Below are positions 1 to 7,094 of a DNA stretch of 9,897 nucleotides, piece by piece; positions within the stretch are counted from its first letter, which is position 1; each line of letters begins with the position of its first letter. Location of the stretch: the NCBI GenBank assembly GCA_025462985.1, contig JAOAPP010000252.1:1-9897 (forward strand), given 5' to 3'. This DNA comes from Bryobacterales bacterium. Its GTDB lineage: Bacteria; Acidobacteriota; Terriglobia; Bryobacterales; Bryobacteraceae. The position numbers and the translations under genes are program-made. The notes beneath the pieces are model-generated. The model did no database searches, was not told the DNA's origin, and saw only the letters and a list, made by a program, of their open reading frames with translations.

Positions 1-1
1 C

Positions 2-922
2 ACCGCACCGGAAGTGCAGTTCGTTATGTCGGCCATCGTCGGGGTAGCGGGCCTGGAAGCTACCTACGAGGCGATCAAGGCCCGGAAGCGGATCGGTCTG
101 GCCAATAAAGAGGTTCTGGTGGCCAGCGGCAGGTTGGTGATGCAGGCGGTCCGAGAGTCAGGCGCCGAACTCATTCCCGTGGACAGCGAGCACAACGGCG
201 CTCACCAATGCTTCCGGGCCGGGGCGCGACGCGAAGTGACCCGCCTGATTCTCACTGCTTCGGGCGGGCCCTTCCGGGATACTCCGGCTGCGGCTCTCTG
301 GGAGGTCACCCCCGAGCAGGCGCTCAACCATCCAACCTGGAAGATGGGACAGCGAATCACAATCGATTCGGCCACTCTCATGAACAAAGGATTTGAAGTG
401 ATCGAGGCATGCTGGCTCTTTGACCTGCCCCCGTCTGAAGTGGGGGTAGTGGTTCATCCCCAGTCTTCGATCCACGCCATGGTCGAATACAACGACGGCA
501 GCGTCATCGCCCAGATCTCGGCCACTGATATGAGGATGCCGATTCAATATGCCCTGACTTACCCAATCCGCGATTCCGCCCCGGTACCCCGGATCGACTG
601 GTCCCAGGCGCGCACCTGGAACTTCTCGGCTCCCGATATGGATAAGTTCCGGCTGTTGAAGCTTGCCTATCAGGCCCAGGAACAAGGAGGGTCCGCCACA
701 TGTACTCTGAATGCAGCGGACGAAATCGGAGTGGAAGCCTTCTTGGCCGGCCACATCCCTTTTCCCGCTATTGCCGAGACGGTCGAGGAGACACTCATTC
801 GGCAAAAAAGCTCCGAACCGGCGACAATAGAGGACGTGATTGCCGTGGACGGAGAAGCCCGGGAGCTGGCACGCCAGATCGTGGCCGACTTTCGGCGGAC
901 GCCCGCGAGAAACGGACTCTGA
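2..922 (+). CDS. dxr: 1-deoxy-D-xylulose 5-phosphate reductoisomerase, 5' end outside the window
   Basis: DXR (IspC) converts 1-deoxy-D-xylulose 5-phosphate to 2-C-methyl-D-erythritol 4-phosphate with NADPH and a divalent metal. It is the committed step of the MEP isoprenoid pathway and is cytosolic. The frame is open from base 2, so the first ATG at 14 is internal. About 306 residues are present against a usual 390-400, so the N-terminal NADPH-binding part is mostly missing. Family motifs seen in order are LANKE, the metal-binding PVDSEHN, TASGGPF, the active-site SATLMNKGFEVIEA (N, K and E as in characterised DXRs), HPQSSIH, DMRMPIQYAL and NAADEIGVEAFL. The rseP gene follows after 92 bp on the same strand, a common dxr-rseP order often preceded by cdsA and uppS. 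The identification is secure. Only the start is unknown. Confidence 0.97.
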   Translation, partial: TAPEVQFVMSAIVGVAGLEATYEAIKARKRIGLANKEVLVASGRLVMQAVRESGAELIPVDSEHNGAHQCFRAGARREVTRLILTASGGPFRDTPAAALWEVTPEQALNHPTWKMGQRITIDSATLMNKGFEVIEACWLFDLPPSEVGVVVHPQSSIHAMVEYNDGSVIAQISATDMRMPIQYALTYPIRDSAPVPRIDWSQARTWNFSAPDMDKFRLLKLAYQAQEQGGSATCTLNAADEIGVEAFLAGHIPFPAIAETVEETLIRQKSSEPATIEDVIAVDGEARELARQIVADFRRTPARNGL

Positions 923-1000
923 CTGCGGAAGATCGGAATGAATCGAATACGTTGCTCCCTCGTCAAAAAACATACAGCCCGCCGGCCGGAGTAAGGAAAA

Positions 1001-1006
1001 AGGTGA
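1001..1006 (+). promoter_or_regulatory. Shine-Dalgarno site of rseP
   Basis: AGGTGA lies 8 nt before the ATG at 1015 and is preceded by a second purine run (AAGGAAAA). It supports that ATG as the start. In the 92-bp dxr-rseP gap I also see the 8-bp palindrome CCGGCCGG at 982-989, but no clear promoter or terminator, so co-transcription with dxr is likely. Confidence 0.7.
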
Positions 1007-1014
1007 ACTAAACC

Positions 1015-2328
1015 ATGGGATGGATACAGCCTGTTTTTTGGGTCGTGATTCTGCTGGGAGTCATGATTCTTATCCATGAACTGGGCCACTACTGGGCGGC
1101 TCTGTCGGTCGGGGTGCGCGTGGAAACCTTCAGCATCGGGTTCGGTCCCAGGCTGTTCGGGTTTCGGCGTGGCGATACGGACTTTCGAGTGTCCGCCATC
1201 CTATTCGGCGGATACGTACGGATGCTTGGCGAGATCCCTGGAGAGGAAACGGTTTCCGACCCTCGCTCCTTGCAGGCCAAGAGTCGCTGGCAGCGTGCCA
1301 TCGTGGTAGCCGCGGGACCGCTGATGAACATCCTGCTGGCAGTCGGCATCGTCACGGGCCTTTATATGCACGCCTTCGAGAAGCAGGTAGACTCGACCGA
1401 TCCAGTGATCACCACCGTCTCGGCGGGTTCGGCAGCCGCGCGCGCAGGCTTACAGCCGGGTGATCGTATCGTGCAGATCGGCAGCCACCGGCATCCGAAC
1501 TGGCAGGAGGTGCTGACGCAGGAAGCGCTCAATCCCAATCAGCGGTTACCGGTTACCGTCGATCGGAAGGGTACTCGGCTTCAATTTACCGTCGTTCCCA
1601 CGGCCGATCCAAAGCAGGGTATTGGCATCGCTGGCTGGAACGGCGACCCCGATGTGGAGCTCGGTGAGGTTCTGAAGAACTCCCCGGCGGAAGCCGCCGG
1701 CTTGCGTCCCGGAGATCTGCTCATCAGCGTGAACGACAAGCCCGTAGCTTCCATGGAGATCGTTACGCAGCAGGTTGTCAGCTCGCGCGGCAAACCGATC
1801 GATGTCATTCTTGTGCGCAACGGTCATCTGCAAAAAATCTCGGTCACCCCCACGGCGACTGGCGAGAGCAAACTGCCGTGGCACATTGGGGTCGGACTCA
1901 AACCGCGCGGCGAAGTCGTCCGGCTCTCTTTCTTTCCTGCTCTCGTCGAGTCCGTCCGGACGAATGAACGCTACGCCACTATGATTTTCGAGGGCCTTCG
2001 CAGCATCGTAGAACGACGGGTGTCGCCGAAAACGCTCTCCGGCCCGATCGGGATCGCCGTGATGTCCAGCGAAGCCGCGCACGAAGGCCCCATCAGCTTC
2101 TTTGCCCTGATGGCAATGGTCAGCCTCAACCTGGCGATCTTTAACCTACTCCCGATCCCGATCCTAGACGGCGGCACGCTGCTGATGCTGATTATCGAAA
2201 TGCTGCTCCAGCGCGAAGTGAGCCTGCGCGTCAAGGAAACCGTTTTCAAGCTGGGATTCGTCTTCCTGATGATGATCGTTGTGTTCGTGATCTACAACGA
2301 CATCAGCCGGATTCTGACAAACAGCTAG
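1015..2328 (+). CDS. rseP: RIP metalloprotease RseP (site-2 protease family)
   Basis: This is a membrane-embedded zinc protease that cuts transmembrane substrates within the bilayer, classically the anti-sigma factor RseA after DegS. The 437 residues match the family length. Helix 1 carries the zinc motif HELGH at residues 21-25. A second hydrophobic segment near 95-119 carries the conserved AGPLMN. Two PDZ domains follow, at about 130-196 and 213-281, each with a recognisable AGLxPGD loop. LSGPIGIA is at 341-348. The third zinc ligand lies in NLLPIPILDGG at 377-387 (Asp385), inside another membrane segment, and a last helix lies near 408-428. All catalytic residues are present. A good ribosome site precedes the ATG. 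It sits downstream of dxr, the usual arrangement. Its physiological substrate cannot be told, because no anti-sigma gene is in the window. The gene ends 2 bp from the oppositely oriented GH57 gene. Confidence 0.97.
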   Translation: MGWIQPVFWVVILLGVMILIHELGHYWAALSVGVRVETFSIGFGPRLFGFRRGDTDFRVSAILFGGYVRMLGEIPGEETVSDPRSLQAKSRWQRAIVVAAGPLMNILLAVGIVTGLYMHAFEKQVDSTDPVITTVSAGSAAARAGLQPGDRIVQIGSHRHPNWQEVLTQEALNPNQRLPVTVDRKGTRLQFTVVPTADPKQGIGIAGWNGDPDVELGEVLKNSPAEAAGLRPGDLLISVNDKPVASMEIVTQQVVSSRGKPIDVILVRNGHLQKISVTPTATGESKLPWHIGVGLKPRGEVVRLSFFPALVESVRTNERYATMIFEGLRSIVERRVSPKTLSGPIGIAVMSSEAAHEGPISFFALMAMVSLNLAIFNLLPIPILDGGTLLMLIIEMLLQREVSLRVKETVFKLGFVFLMMIVVFVIYNDISRILTNS

Positions 2329-2330
2329 CT

Positions 2331-4757
2331 TCAGGAATTCTGGACGCGAATCATCAGCAGCTCGCTGAGCTGCAGGTAAGCGTCCAGCCAGACTTTCGCT
2401 TTGCTGTCTCCCCGCAGCGCCCTTCGGCGCATTCGTTCGTACAAACCGCCCTGGATCGCGTACACGTGATTCTGCGCTGACCAGACATCCACGATAAACG
2501 GCATCTGACGGGCGATCTTCAACCCCGACCTCAATCCGTCCAGTTTTTCGATACTCGAAGGATCCGAGGCGAAGCGGACCGCGAGAGCCTCGATCTTCTG
2601 ACGCAAGGAGAACTCGAGCGTCGTTTTGTCGAGCATCACATTGCTCGCGAGCGCTTCCCGAAGATAAGCGCCGATTCGCTCTCCATCGAGCTCGCCGTTC
2701 GAACAGGCCCGGCGCAACATGCTGTTAATGCCATAGTCAATGGCGGCCGTAAACTCGCGCGGCATTGGAGTCCCCAGCCTGGTGATGAATCTCATCAACG
2801 CGGCATGGTGGTCGTAGAGTTGCAAGTACGCCGCCTCGGCCTCTGCCACCGTGGTGGACAAGATATATTTCACGATGCGTCTTTGCTCGTCCCGGAAAAG
2901 CGAGCGCAGGGAATAGGTCTTTCCGAACCGCTTATCGAGAAGCCGGACCACTTCGGGTATGTCAACGCGCTCGAAGGAGTCTCTGATACGGTCCAGAAGA
3001 TCCTGATAGCCGCCTCCTTCCTCCGCTGACTGTACGCCGCCCGCAACGTTATGGTCTCCGAAGTGAACCACCCAAAAGGTCAGAACCTCTGACTCCTGCG
3101 TGACCTTGGATGTGAAGCGAGCATTGCCCAGAGCCATACGAAGCTTGCCCGCCTCTGCAGTGTGGTAATCGAGCCGCTTCACGCTATAGGAGAAGATGTC
3201 GGCACCTTCCCCATACGGAGAGAACAGCGAACTGATCGAGTAGTGAGCTCCTACTTTCTCCAGGTCAATGATCGAAGGTTTGACGTACCGCTCGTAGATA
3301 TTTGCGCCGTCACCGTACTCGACGAGGTTGCTTTTGGCGAGCGCAAGCTTCTCGAGAAATGTCCCTTCAAAAGGCATTTTGAAAAGCTGCTCCGCAAGTT
3401 GAACCACTCGACCGGCGTACTGAATCACCTGCACCGTTTCTATACCGGAAAGGTCATCGAAGAACCATCCGCAGCTGGTGTACATCAGCATGGCGTGTCG
3501 CTGAAGTTCCATCAGCTTCCAGACTTCCACCTGTTCGGATGCCGTTAGCTTGCGGCGGAAGTGCTCCTCCCCGAAGCGCGCTCTGGTCTCCGGAGAACGA
3601 TCAAGCACGACCGAGATATAAGCATCGCGCGCGATCCAGGGGTCTTTCAGGTATTTGGCGCCCAGCGCTTCAAACTGTGGATTGACTGCATCGCGTAACC
3701 AGTCGAGCGCCCCCCTGAGAGGCTGACGCCACTCCTGGTGCCACCCAAGGCGTCCGGAGTTGCATCCACAGTTGCTCCGCCACCGTTCGACGCCGTGAAC
3801 ACAGCTCCAGGCGGTGTTCTCGTATATCTGCACCTCGCATTCCGGCGGATTGTGCTCCAGAAATTCGCCGTAGTTCGTGATTCGTGCCAGCTTCTTCGAT
3901 TCGATGTAATCGAGCGAATAGGCGAGCGCCATCTCTCCGTGGCGGTGATGATGACCATAAGTCTCACCATCGGTGGCAATGTGCATGAGCTGCGGCCATG
4001 TCCGGCTATCGGAGAAGGCGCCGGTCAATCGCCTCGCAAACTTTTCTCCGTTGTCGAGCAGCTTCTCGAAAGCGACCGCCTGCGATATCGGCCCGTCATA
4101 AAAGAACAGGTTAATGGAGCGGCCACTCGGCGTGTTGCATAGATATGCTCGGCTTGGGTCGATTTTCGATCCCGTCACATCCTGCCAGGGCATGTTGCCT
4201 TTGAGAGCACGGACGGCCTTGGCCTGGTGCGGAGCCAGGATCGCAAATGAAAGTCCAGCCTCGGCCATCAGGCTGAGCGATTCGAGGTCGACGGCCGTTT
4301 CCGGCAGCCACATTCCCTCGGGAAGGCGCCCGAAACGGCTGACAAAGTCTTCGATCCCCCAGCGAATCTGCGTCTTTTTGTCCCGCGAATTCGCCAGCGG
4401 CAGGATCATATGGTTGTAAGCCTGCGCCATCGCCGAGCCGTGGCCCGAAAAGTTCTTCTGACTCTGCTTGTCCGATTCGATCAACCCGTGGTAAAGGGTG
4501 GGAGCATGTTCGACTGCCCAGGAAAGCAATGTCGGGCCAAAGTTGAAACTAACTTTTGAATAGTTGTTCACGATTCGAACGATCCGCTGCTGGTCGTCCA
4601 GAATGCGTGCTGCCAGATTCGGCGCATAACACTCGGCGGAGATGCGATCGTTCCAGTCGTGGTACGGATATGCAGAATCTTGTAACTCGACCTGCTCCAG
4701 CCACGGATTCTCACGTGGTGGTTGATAAAAATGGGCGTGAACGCAAAGGTACTTCAT
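2331..4757 (-). CDS. Glycoside hydrolase family 57 protein with C-terminal DUF3536 domain
   Basis: GH57 enzymes are retaining alpha-glucan-active hydrolases or transferases (amylase, 4-alpha-glucanotransferase, branching enzyme). The DUF3536 subgroup has no firmly assigned substrate. With the ATG at 4757 the protein has 808 residues. It begins MKYLCVHAHFYQPPREN, with the family's first conserved region at once (H7, H9, Q12). GHGSAMAQAYNHMILPL near 105-121 matches the second region. GMWLPET holds the probable nucleophile E153, and HIATDGETYGHHH holds the probable acid/base D263. The remaining ~500 residues correspond to DUF3536. No signal peptide or membrane helix is seen, so it is probably cytosolic and may act on glycogen or a similar glucan. 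Longer in-frame starts exist at 4808 (TTG) and 4778 (ATG), but they add only non-conserved residues. The ribosome site at 4757 is weak. It is the last gene of a probable aroA-kinase-GH57 unit. Confidence 0.9.
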   Translation of the reverse strand: MKYLCVHAHFYQPPRENPWLEQVELQDSAYPYHDWNDRISAECYAPNLAARILDDQQRIVRIVNNYSKVSFNFGPTLLSWAVEHAPTLYHGLIESDKQSQKNFSGHGSAMAQAYNHMILPLANSRDKKTQIRWGIEDFVSRFGRLPEGMWLPETAVDLESLSLMAEAGLSFAILAPHQAKAVRALKGNMPWQDVTGSKIDPSRAYLCNTPSGRSINLFFYDGPISQAVAFEKLLDNGEKFARRLTGAFSDSRTWPQLMHIATDGETYGHHHRHGEMALAYSLDYIESKKLARITNYGEFLEHNPPECEVQIYENTAWSCVHGVERWRSNCGCNSGRLGWHQEWRQPLRGALDWLRDAVNPQFEALGAKYLKDPWIARDAYISVVLDRSPETRARFGEEHFRRKLTASEQVEVWKLMELQRHAMLMYTSCGWFFDDLSGIETVQVIQYAGRVVQLAEQLFKMPFEGTFLEKLALAKSNLVEYGDGANIYERYVKPSIIDLEKVGAHYSISSLFSPYGEGADIFSYSVKRLDYHTAEAGKLRMALGNARFTSKVTQESEVLTFWVVHFGDHNVAGGVQSAEEGGGYQDLLDRIRDSFERVDIPEVVRLLDKRFGKTYSLRSLFRDEQRRIVKYILSTTVAEAEAAYLQLYDHHAALMRFITRLGTPMPREFTAAIDYGINSMLRRACSNGELDGERIGAYLREALASNVMLDKTTLEFSLRQKIEALAVRFASDPSSIEKLDGLRSGLKIARQMPFIVDVWSAQNHVYAIQGGLYERMRRRALRGDSKAKVWLDAYLQLSELLMIRVQNS

Positions 4758-4771
4758 TGCCGAAGGCTCAC

Positions 4772-4829
4772 ATTCCATTCGCACTTGCGATGACGATCCT
4801 CGTTGCAATCATTATCTAATGAATGGAAT
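4772..4829 (-). promoter_or_regulatory. Nested inverted repeats in the leader of the GH57 gene
   Basis: In the 82-bp gap between the kinase stop and the GH57 start, ATTCCATTC (4772-4780) is perfectly repeated in inverse as GAATGGAAT (4821-4829). Inside lie two 5-2-5 palindromes, TCGCACTTGCGA (4779-4790) and CATTATCTAATG (4810-4821), and a 4-3-4 repeat, ACGATCCTCGT (4793-4803). As RNA this could fold as an 8-9 bp closing stem carrying three short hairpins, ending 14 nt before the GH57 ATG. As DNA it could be an operator. No T-run follows any stem, so it is not a standard terminator. Function is inferred only from position and symmetry. Confidence 0.4.
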
Positions 4830-4842
4830 AAACGCTTGTCTA
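4811..4842 (-). promoter_or_regulatory. Candidate sigma70-like promoter for the GH57 gene
   Basis: Reading the minus strand, TAGACA (4842-4837, 5 of 6 to TTGACA) is followed after 20 bp by GATAAT (4816-4811, 5 of 6 to TATAAT). The spacer is longer than the optimal 17. An alternative -10, TAGATA at 4818-4813, gives 18 bp but a poorer match. It would let the hydrolase be transcribed apart from aroA and the kinase, with a leader of about 45 nt. One arm of the 9-bp inverted repeat falls in the spacer. This is a weak call. Confidence 0.25.
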
Positions 4843-5475
4843 GCCAGGAAGATGGATGGAGAAAACAGCTCCTGTTCCTCGTTCCCTGTTCGATGCCTGC
4901 ACGCGCCCAGCGTATTTCCTGACGATGGATGCCACAATGTGTAATCCAAGGCCGGACCGGGTTGAAGTCGGGGCCTTTGTTGAAACATTCGGCCGGAACA
5001 CGCGCGGCAAAATCTCTTCTGGGATTCCCGGGCCATTGTCCGAGACCGTAATCAGTAGCGCATCCTCTGTCCGCTGTGCGGTCACATCGATTCGCCCGGG
5101 CTGGCGGCTGATCTCCGCTGCATTGAGGAACAGGTTAGCGAACACCCGCTCCCAGTCTTTGGCCGAACCCGGCATGTGAATGTCGGGAGCCACCTGGCGG
5201 ACGAACCGCATCCTCGGTTTGCGCGCGGCGACGCAGTAGTCGGTGACGGACTGAATGGCGTCTTCCAATATATTCGCGAGGTTAGGAGTACGGTCGGGGA
5301 TTGCGCCCAGCAGTCTCTTCCCTCGTTCTACACTGCGGCTCAGCGTGGCGGCGAGCGGCTTCCAGCGAATGTCGGAGCTGAGAAGTTCTGCCGCTTCTGT
5401 GATGGTCTCGAAAACGTTGTTCAGATCGTGGATGAGACTTTCATGGTTAAGATCTGACTCGGACGTATCTTCCAT
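4840..5475 (-). CDS. Compact soluble sensor histidine kinase (DHp and ATPase domains only)
   Basis: The protein has 211 residues and no sensor domain or membrane helix. A short dimerisation segment carries the H-box LIHDLNNVFETI with the probable phospho-acceptor H16. The GHKL ATP-binding domain follows: N-box NLFLNAAE with N118, G1 box DNGPGIP at 146-152, an F-box-like RVFRP at 159-162, and G2 box GLGLHI at 175-180. All core residues for autophosphorylation are present. The HDLNN form recalls the HDFNN box of NtrB-like and hybrid kinases. The ATG at 5475 is 9 nt after the aroA stop. The preceding GGTGA overlaps that stop, so translation is probably coupled. No response regulator lies in the window, so the partner is unknown. 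Input must come from a protein partner or a cytosolic ligand. Involvement with aroA or the GH57 gene is inferred only from gene order. Confidence 0.88.
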   Translation of the reverse strand: MEDTSESDLNHESLIHDLNNVFETITEAAELLSSDIRWKPLAATLSRSVERGKRLLGAIPDRTPNLANILEDAIQSVTDYCVAARKPRMRFVRQVAPDIHMPGSAKDWERVFANLFLNAAEISRQPGRIDVTAQRTEDALLITVSDNGPGIPEEILPRVFRPNVSTKAPTSTRSGLGLHIVASIVRKYAGRVQASNRERGTGAVFSIHLPG

Positions 5476-5484
5476 ACTGCCTGA

Positions 5485-5490
5485 TCACCG
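5485..5490 (-). promoter_or_regulatory. Shine-Dalgarno of the kinase gene overlapping the aroA stop
   Basis: On the minus strand, GGTGA contains the aroA TGA stop and lies 9 nt before the kinase ATG at 5475. A nearer AGG lies at 5482-5480. The arrangement fixes the start and suggests that ribosomes finishing aroA reinitiate on the kinase. Confidence 0.55.
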
Positions 5491-6777
5491 CGCAATCTGC
5501 TTTAAAATGCTGTAGAACTCGGGGAAAGACACCGAAGCCGCTTCCGCATCCTGAATGATCGTTGCACCCTTCGCAGCCAGCCCCGCGATGGCGAAGGCCA
5601 TCGCAATTCTGTGATCCCCGAAGGAATCGATCGTTGCGCCCCGAAGTTTTTGCTTTCCCGGAATTTCCAGAGTGCTCTCGGTTGTGCGGACCTCTACACC
5701 CATTCGACGCAGATTGTCCTCGATCGTCTTGATTCGGTCGGTCTCCTTCACGCGCAATTCAGCGGCGTCACGGATAACAAGCCCGTCTTCACTCAACGCG
5801 CCCAGCACCGACAAAATCGGAACTTCATCGATCACCGCGGCCGTTGTGGCGCCTTCAATTACTCCGCCTTTGATTCGGGACGTCCGCACCTCGAGGTTGC
5901 CGATGATTTCGCCGTTCAGCTGTTGAATATGCAGCAGTTTGATGGCCGCACCCATACAGCGAAGAACATCGAGCAGAGCCGTTCTCGTTGGATTGAGGCC
6001 GACACCGGCCAACACAATCTCGGAATCTGGAACGATAAGCGCCGCCACAAGGAAGAATGCGGCCGACGACAAATCTCCAGGCACAAACAGCGTCTTCGCC
6101 ACGAGAGGAGCACCGCCTCGCACTCTGACGATCCGCGGCTCAACGGTGATCTCTGCGCCCAGTTCTCTGAGTGCGATCTCCGTGTGATCCCGGGTCACGA
6201 TCGGTTCGCGCACGATCGTTTCACCATTGGCATAAAGCCCCGCCAGCAGAATGCAGCTCTTCACCTGCGCGCTCGCGACAGGCAACTCATAGTCAATCGC
6301 CTTCAGGTGCGAGCCCTTGATGGTGAGCGGTGGAAACTGGCCTTCCACCGCTTCAATGTGAGCGCCCATCTGCGAGAGCGGCGTAATCACGCGCTTCATG
6401 GGGCGTTTGGCTAGTGAACTGTCGCCGGCAATCTTCGTCGTGAATGACTGCCCCGCCAGGATGCCTGAGAGCATCCGGATGGTGGAACCCGAATTCCCCG
6501 CGTCAAGCTGTTCGGCAGCCTGCTGCAAGCCATGGATTCCCTTTCCATGCACCGCCAAAACCCGCTGCCCGTCTACCTCTTTGAATTCGTGCGAGATCCC
6601 AAGCGCCTGCATACAGGCGAGAGTCGACTGGCAGTCCGCGCCGGTGGAGTAGTTGTGGATCAGAGACTCGCCTTCAGCGATGGAGGTGAGCATCGCGAAG
6701 CGGTGAGAGACTGATTTATCGCCCGGCACTGTCACGACGCCGTGAAGTCCCTGTACCGGTGAGATAGATTCGACCAT
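5485..6777 (-). CDS. aroA: 3-phosphoshikimate 1-carboxyvinyltransferase (EPSP synthase), class II type
   Basis: AroA joins phosphoenolpyruvate to shikimate 3-phosphate, the sixth step of the shikimate pathway to aromatic amino acids. It is a cytosolic two-domain enzyme. From the ATG at 6777 it has 430 residues, the usual length. A longer frame to 6843 adds only a non-conserved stretch. Substrate motifs seen are PGDKSVSHR (18-26), LDAGNSGSTIR (91-101), GDSSLAKRPM (118-127), the catalytic-region IDE (316-318), ELRVKETDR (340-348) and GDHRIAM (387-393). The four motifs used to define class II enzymes are all present: GDKS (19-22), SAQVK (169-173), RDHTE (196-200) and NPTR (262-265). The glyphosate-contact loop has Gly97, as in sensitive enzymes, rather than the Ala of CP4. 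There is no clear Shine-Dalgarno before the ATG. The gene is followed after 9 nt by the kinase. Confidence 0.97.
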   Translation of the reverse strand: MVESISPVQGLHGVVTVPGDKSVSHRFAMLTSIAEGESLIHNYSTGADCQSTLACMQALGISHEFKEVDGQRVLAVHGKGIHGLQQAAEQLDAGNSGSTIRMLSGILAGQSFTTKIAGDSSLAKRPMKRVITPLSQMGAHIEAVEGQFPPLTIKGSHLKAIDYELPVASAQVKSCILLAGLYANGETIVREPIVTRDHTEIALRELGAEITVEPRIVRVRGGAPLVAKTLFVPGDLSSAAFFLVAALIVPDSEIVLAGVGLNPTRTALLDVLRCMGAAIKLLHIQQLNGEIIGNLEVRTSRIKGGVIEGATTAAVIDEVPILSVLGALSEDGLVIRDAAELRVKETDRIKTIEDNLRRMGVEVRTTESTLEIPGKQKLRGATIDSFGDHRIAMAFAIAGLAAKGATIIQDAEAASVSFPEFYSILKQIAR

Positions 6778-6802
6778 GGAAACCGTATTGTAACGTTGCG
6801 TC

Positions 6803-6919
6803 CTAGCTACGGTATCCGAGCTTGTCGCCTTCGAACCTGGCATCTTCCCCAGACTCGCGAAATAGTGCCACCGCCAGTGCGGCCAGTTGGAGGAAGAGGA
6901 CGGTCACCCAGATACTCAT
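6803..6919 (-). CDS. Possible small single-helix membrane protein, 38 residues
   Basis: The ORF begins at an ATG (6919) with MSIWVTVLFLQLAALAVALF, one hydrophobic segment of about 17-19 residues, followed by a charged tail of about 18 residues ending in a TAG. By my count about 25 of 37 codons after the start end in G or C, similar to the flanking genes. The stop is 25 bp before the aroA ATG on the same strand, so it could lead the aroA transcript. A TACAAT box 37 bp upstream of its ATG could be a -10. Against it: the ribosome site is weak (GAAAG at best), the ORF is short, and I recognise no family. Chance hydrophobicity in a noncoding gap is a fair alternative. Confidence 0.35.
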   Translation of the reverse strand: MSIWVTVLFLQLAALAVALFRESGEDARFEGDKLGYRS

Positions 6920-7039
6920 GGCTTTCGAAGCGCATCTGGACCACCGAAGCGGAAAATTGTAAGTCCGTGATAACACGAGATGCACAACACTTGTTGCGAT
7001 CTGTTTGTGCCATGATCGATCCCAAATCGGTACCAACGA

Positions 7040-7054
7040 TCCGTTTTGAACGGA
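7040..7054. promoter_or_regulatory. 15-bp dyad, operator-like
   Basis: TCCGTT-TTG-AACGGA is a perfect 6-bp inverted repeat with a 3-bp centre, about 60 bp before the + strand operon. There is no T-run after it, so it does not look like a terminator. Its right arm touches the first copy of the direct repeat GACCAGGAA. A repressor or activator site is the simplest reading, but no regulator gene is adjacent and I know of no matching motif. Confidence 0.3.
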
Positions 7055-7094
7055 CCAGGAAAGCCCTGTACCGAGGTTTTGGCCCGACCAGGAA
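7053..7094. repeat. Two copies of GACCAGGAA, 33 bp apart
   Basis: The 9-mer occurs at 7053-7061 and 7086-7094 with a period of 33 bp, close to three helical turns, which would place both copies on one face of the DNA. They lie directly upstream of the GTG start at 7114. They may be paired binding sites for an activator of the downstream operon, or chance. Confidence 0.3.

Noticed and set aside
158..973. Long minus-strand open frame (271 codons) opposite dxr
   Set aside because: It is antisense to the clearly conserved dxr frame. Its translation shows no domain pattern and is rich in residues typical of shadow frames.
4758..4808. Longer N-terminus for the GH57 protein (TTG at 4808 or ATG at 4778)
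   Set aside because: The family begins at or near MKYLCVHAHFYQPP. The extra residues are not conserved in type and overlap the inverted-repeat element, and no better ribosome site supports them.
4772..4829. tRNA or Rho-independent terminator reading of the nested repeats
   Set aside because: There is no T-loop consensus, no CCA-type acceptor and only short arms, so it is not a tRNA. No T-run follows a stem, so it is not an intrinsic terminator.
5611..6414. Long plus-strand open frame (267 codons) opposite aroA
   Set aside because: It is fully antisense to AroA motifs, has no recognisable domain, and has a His/Arg-rich shadow composition.
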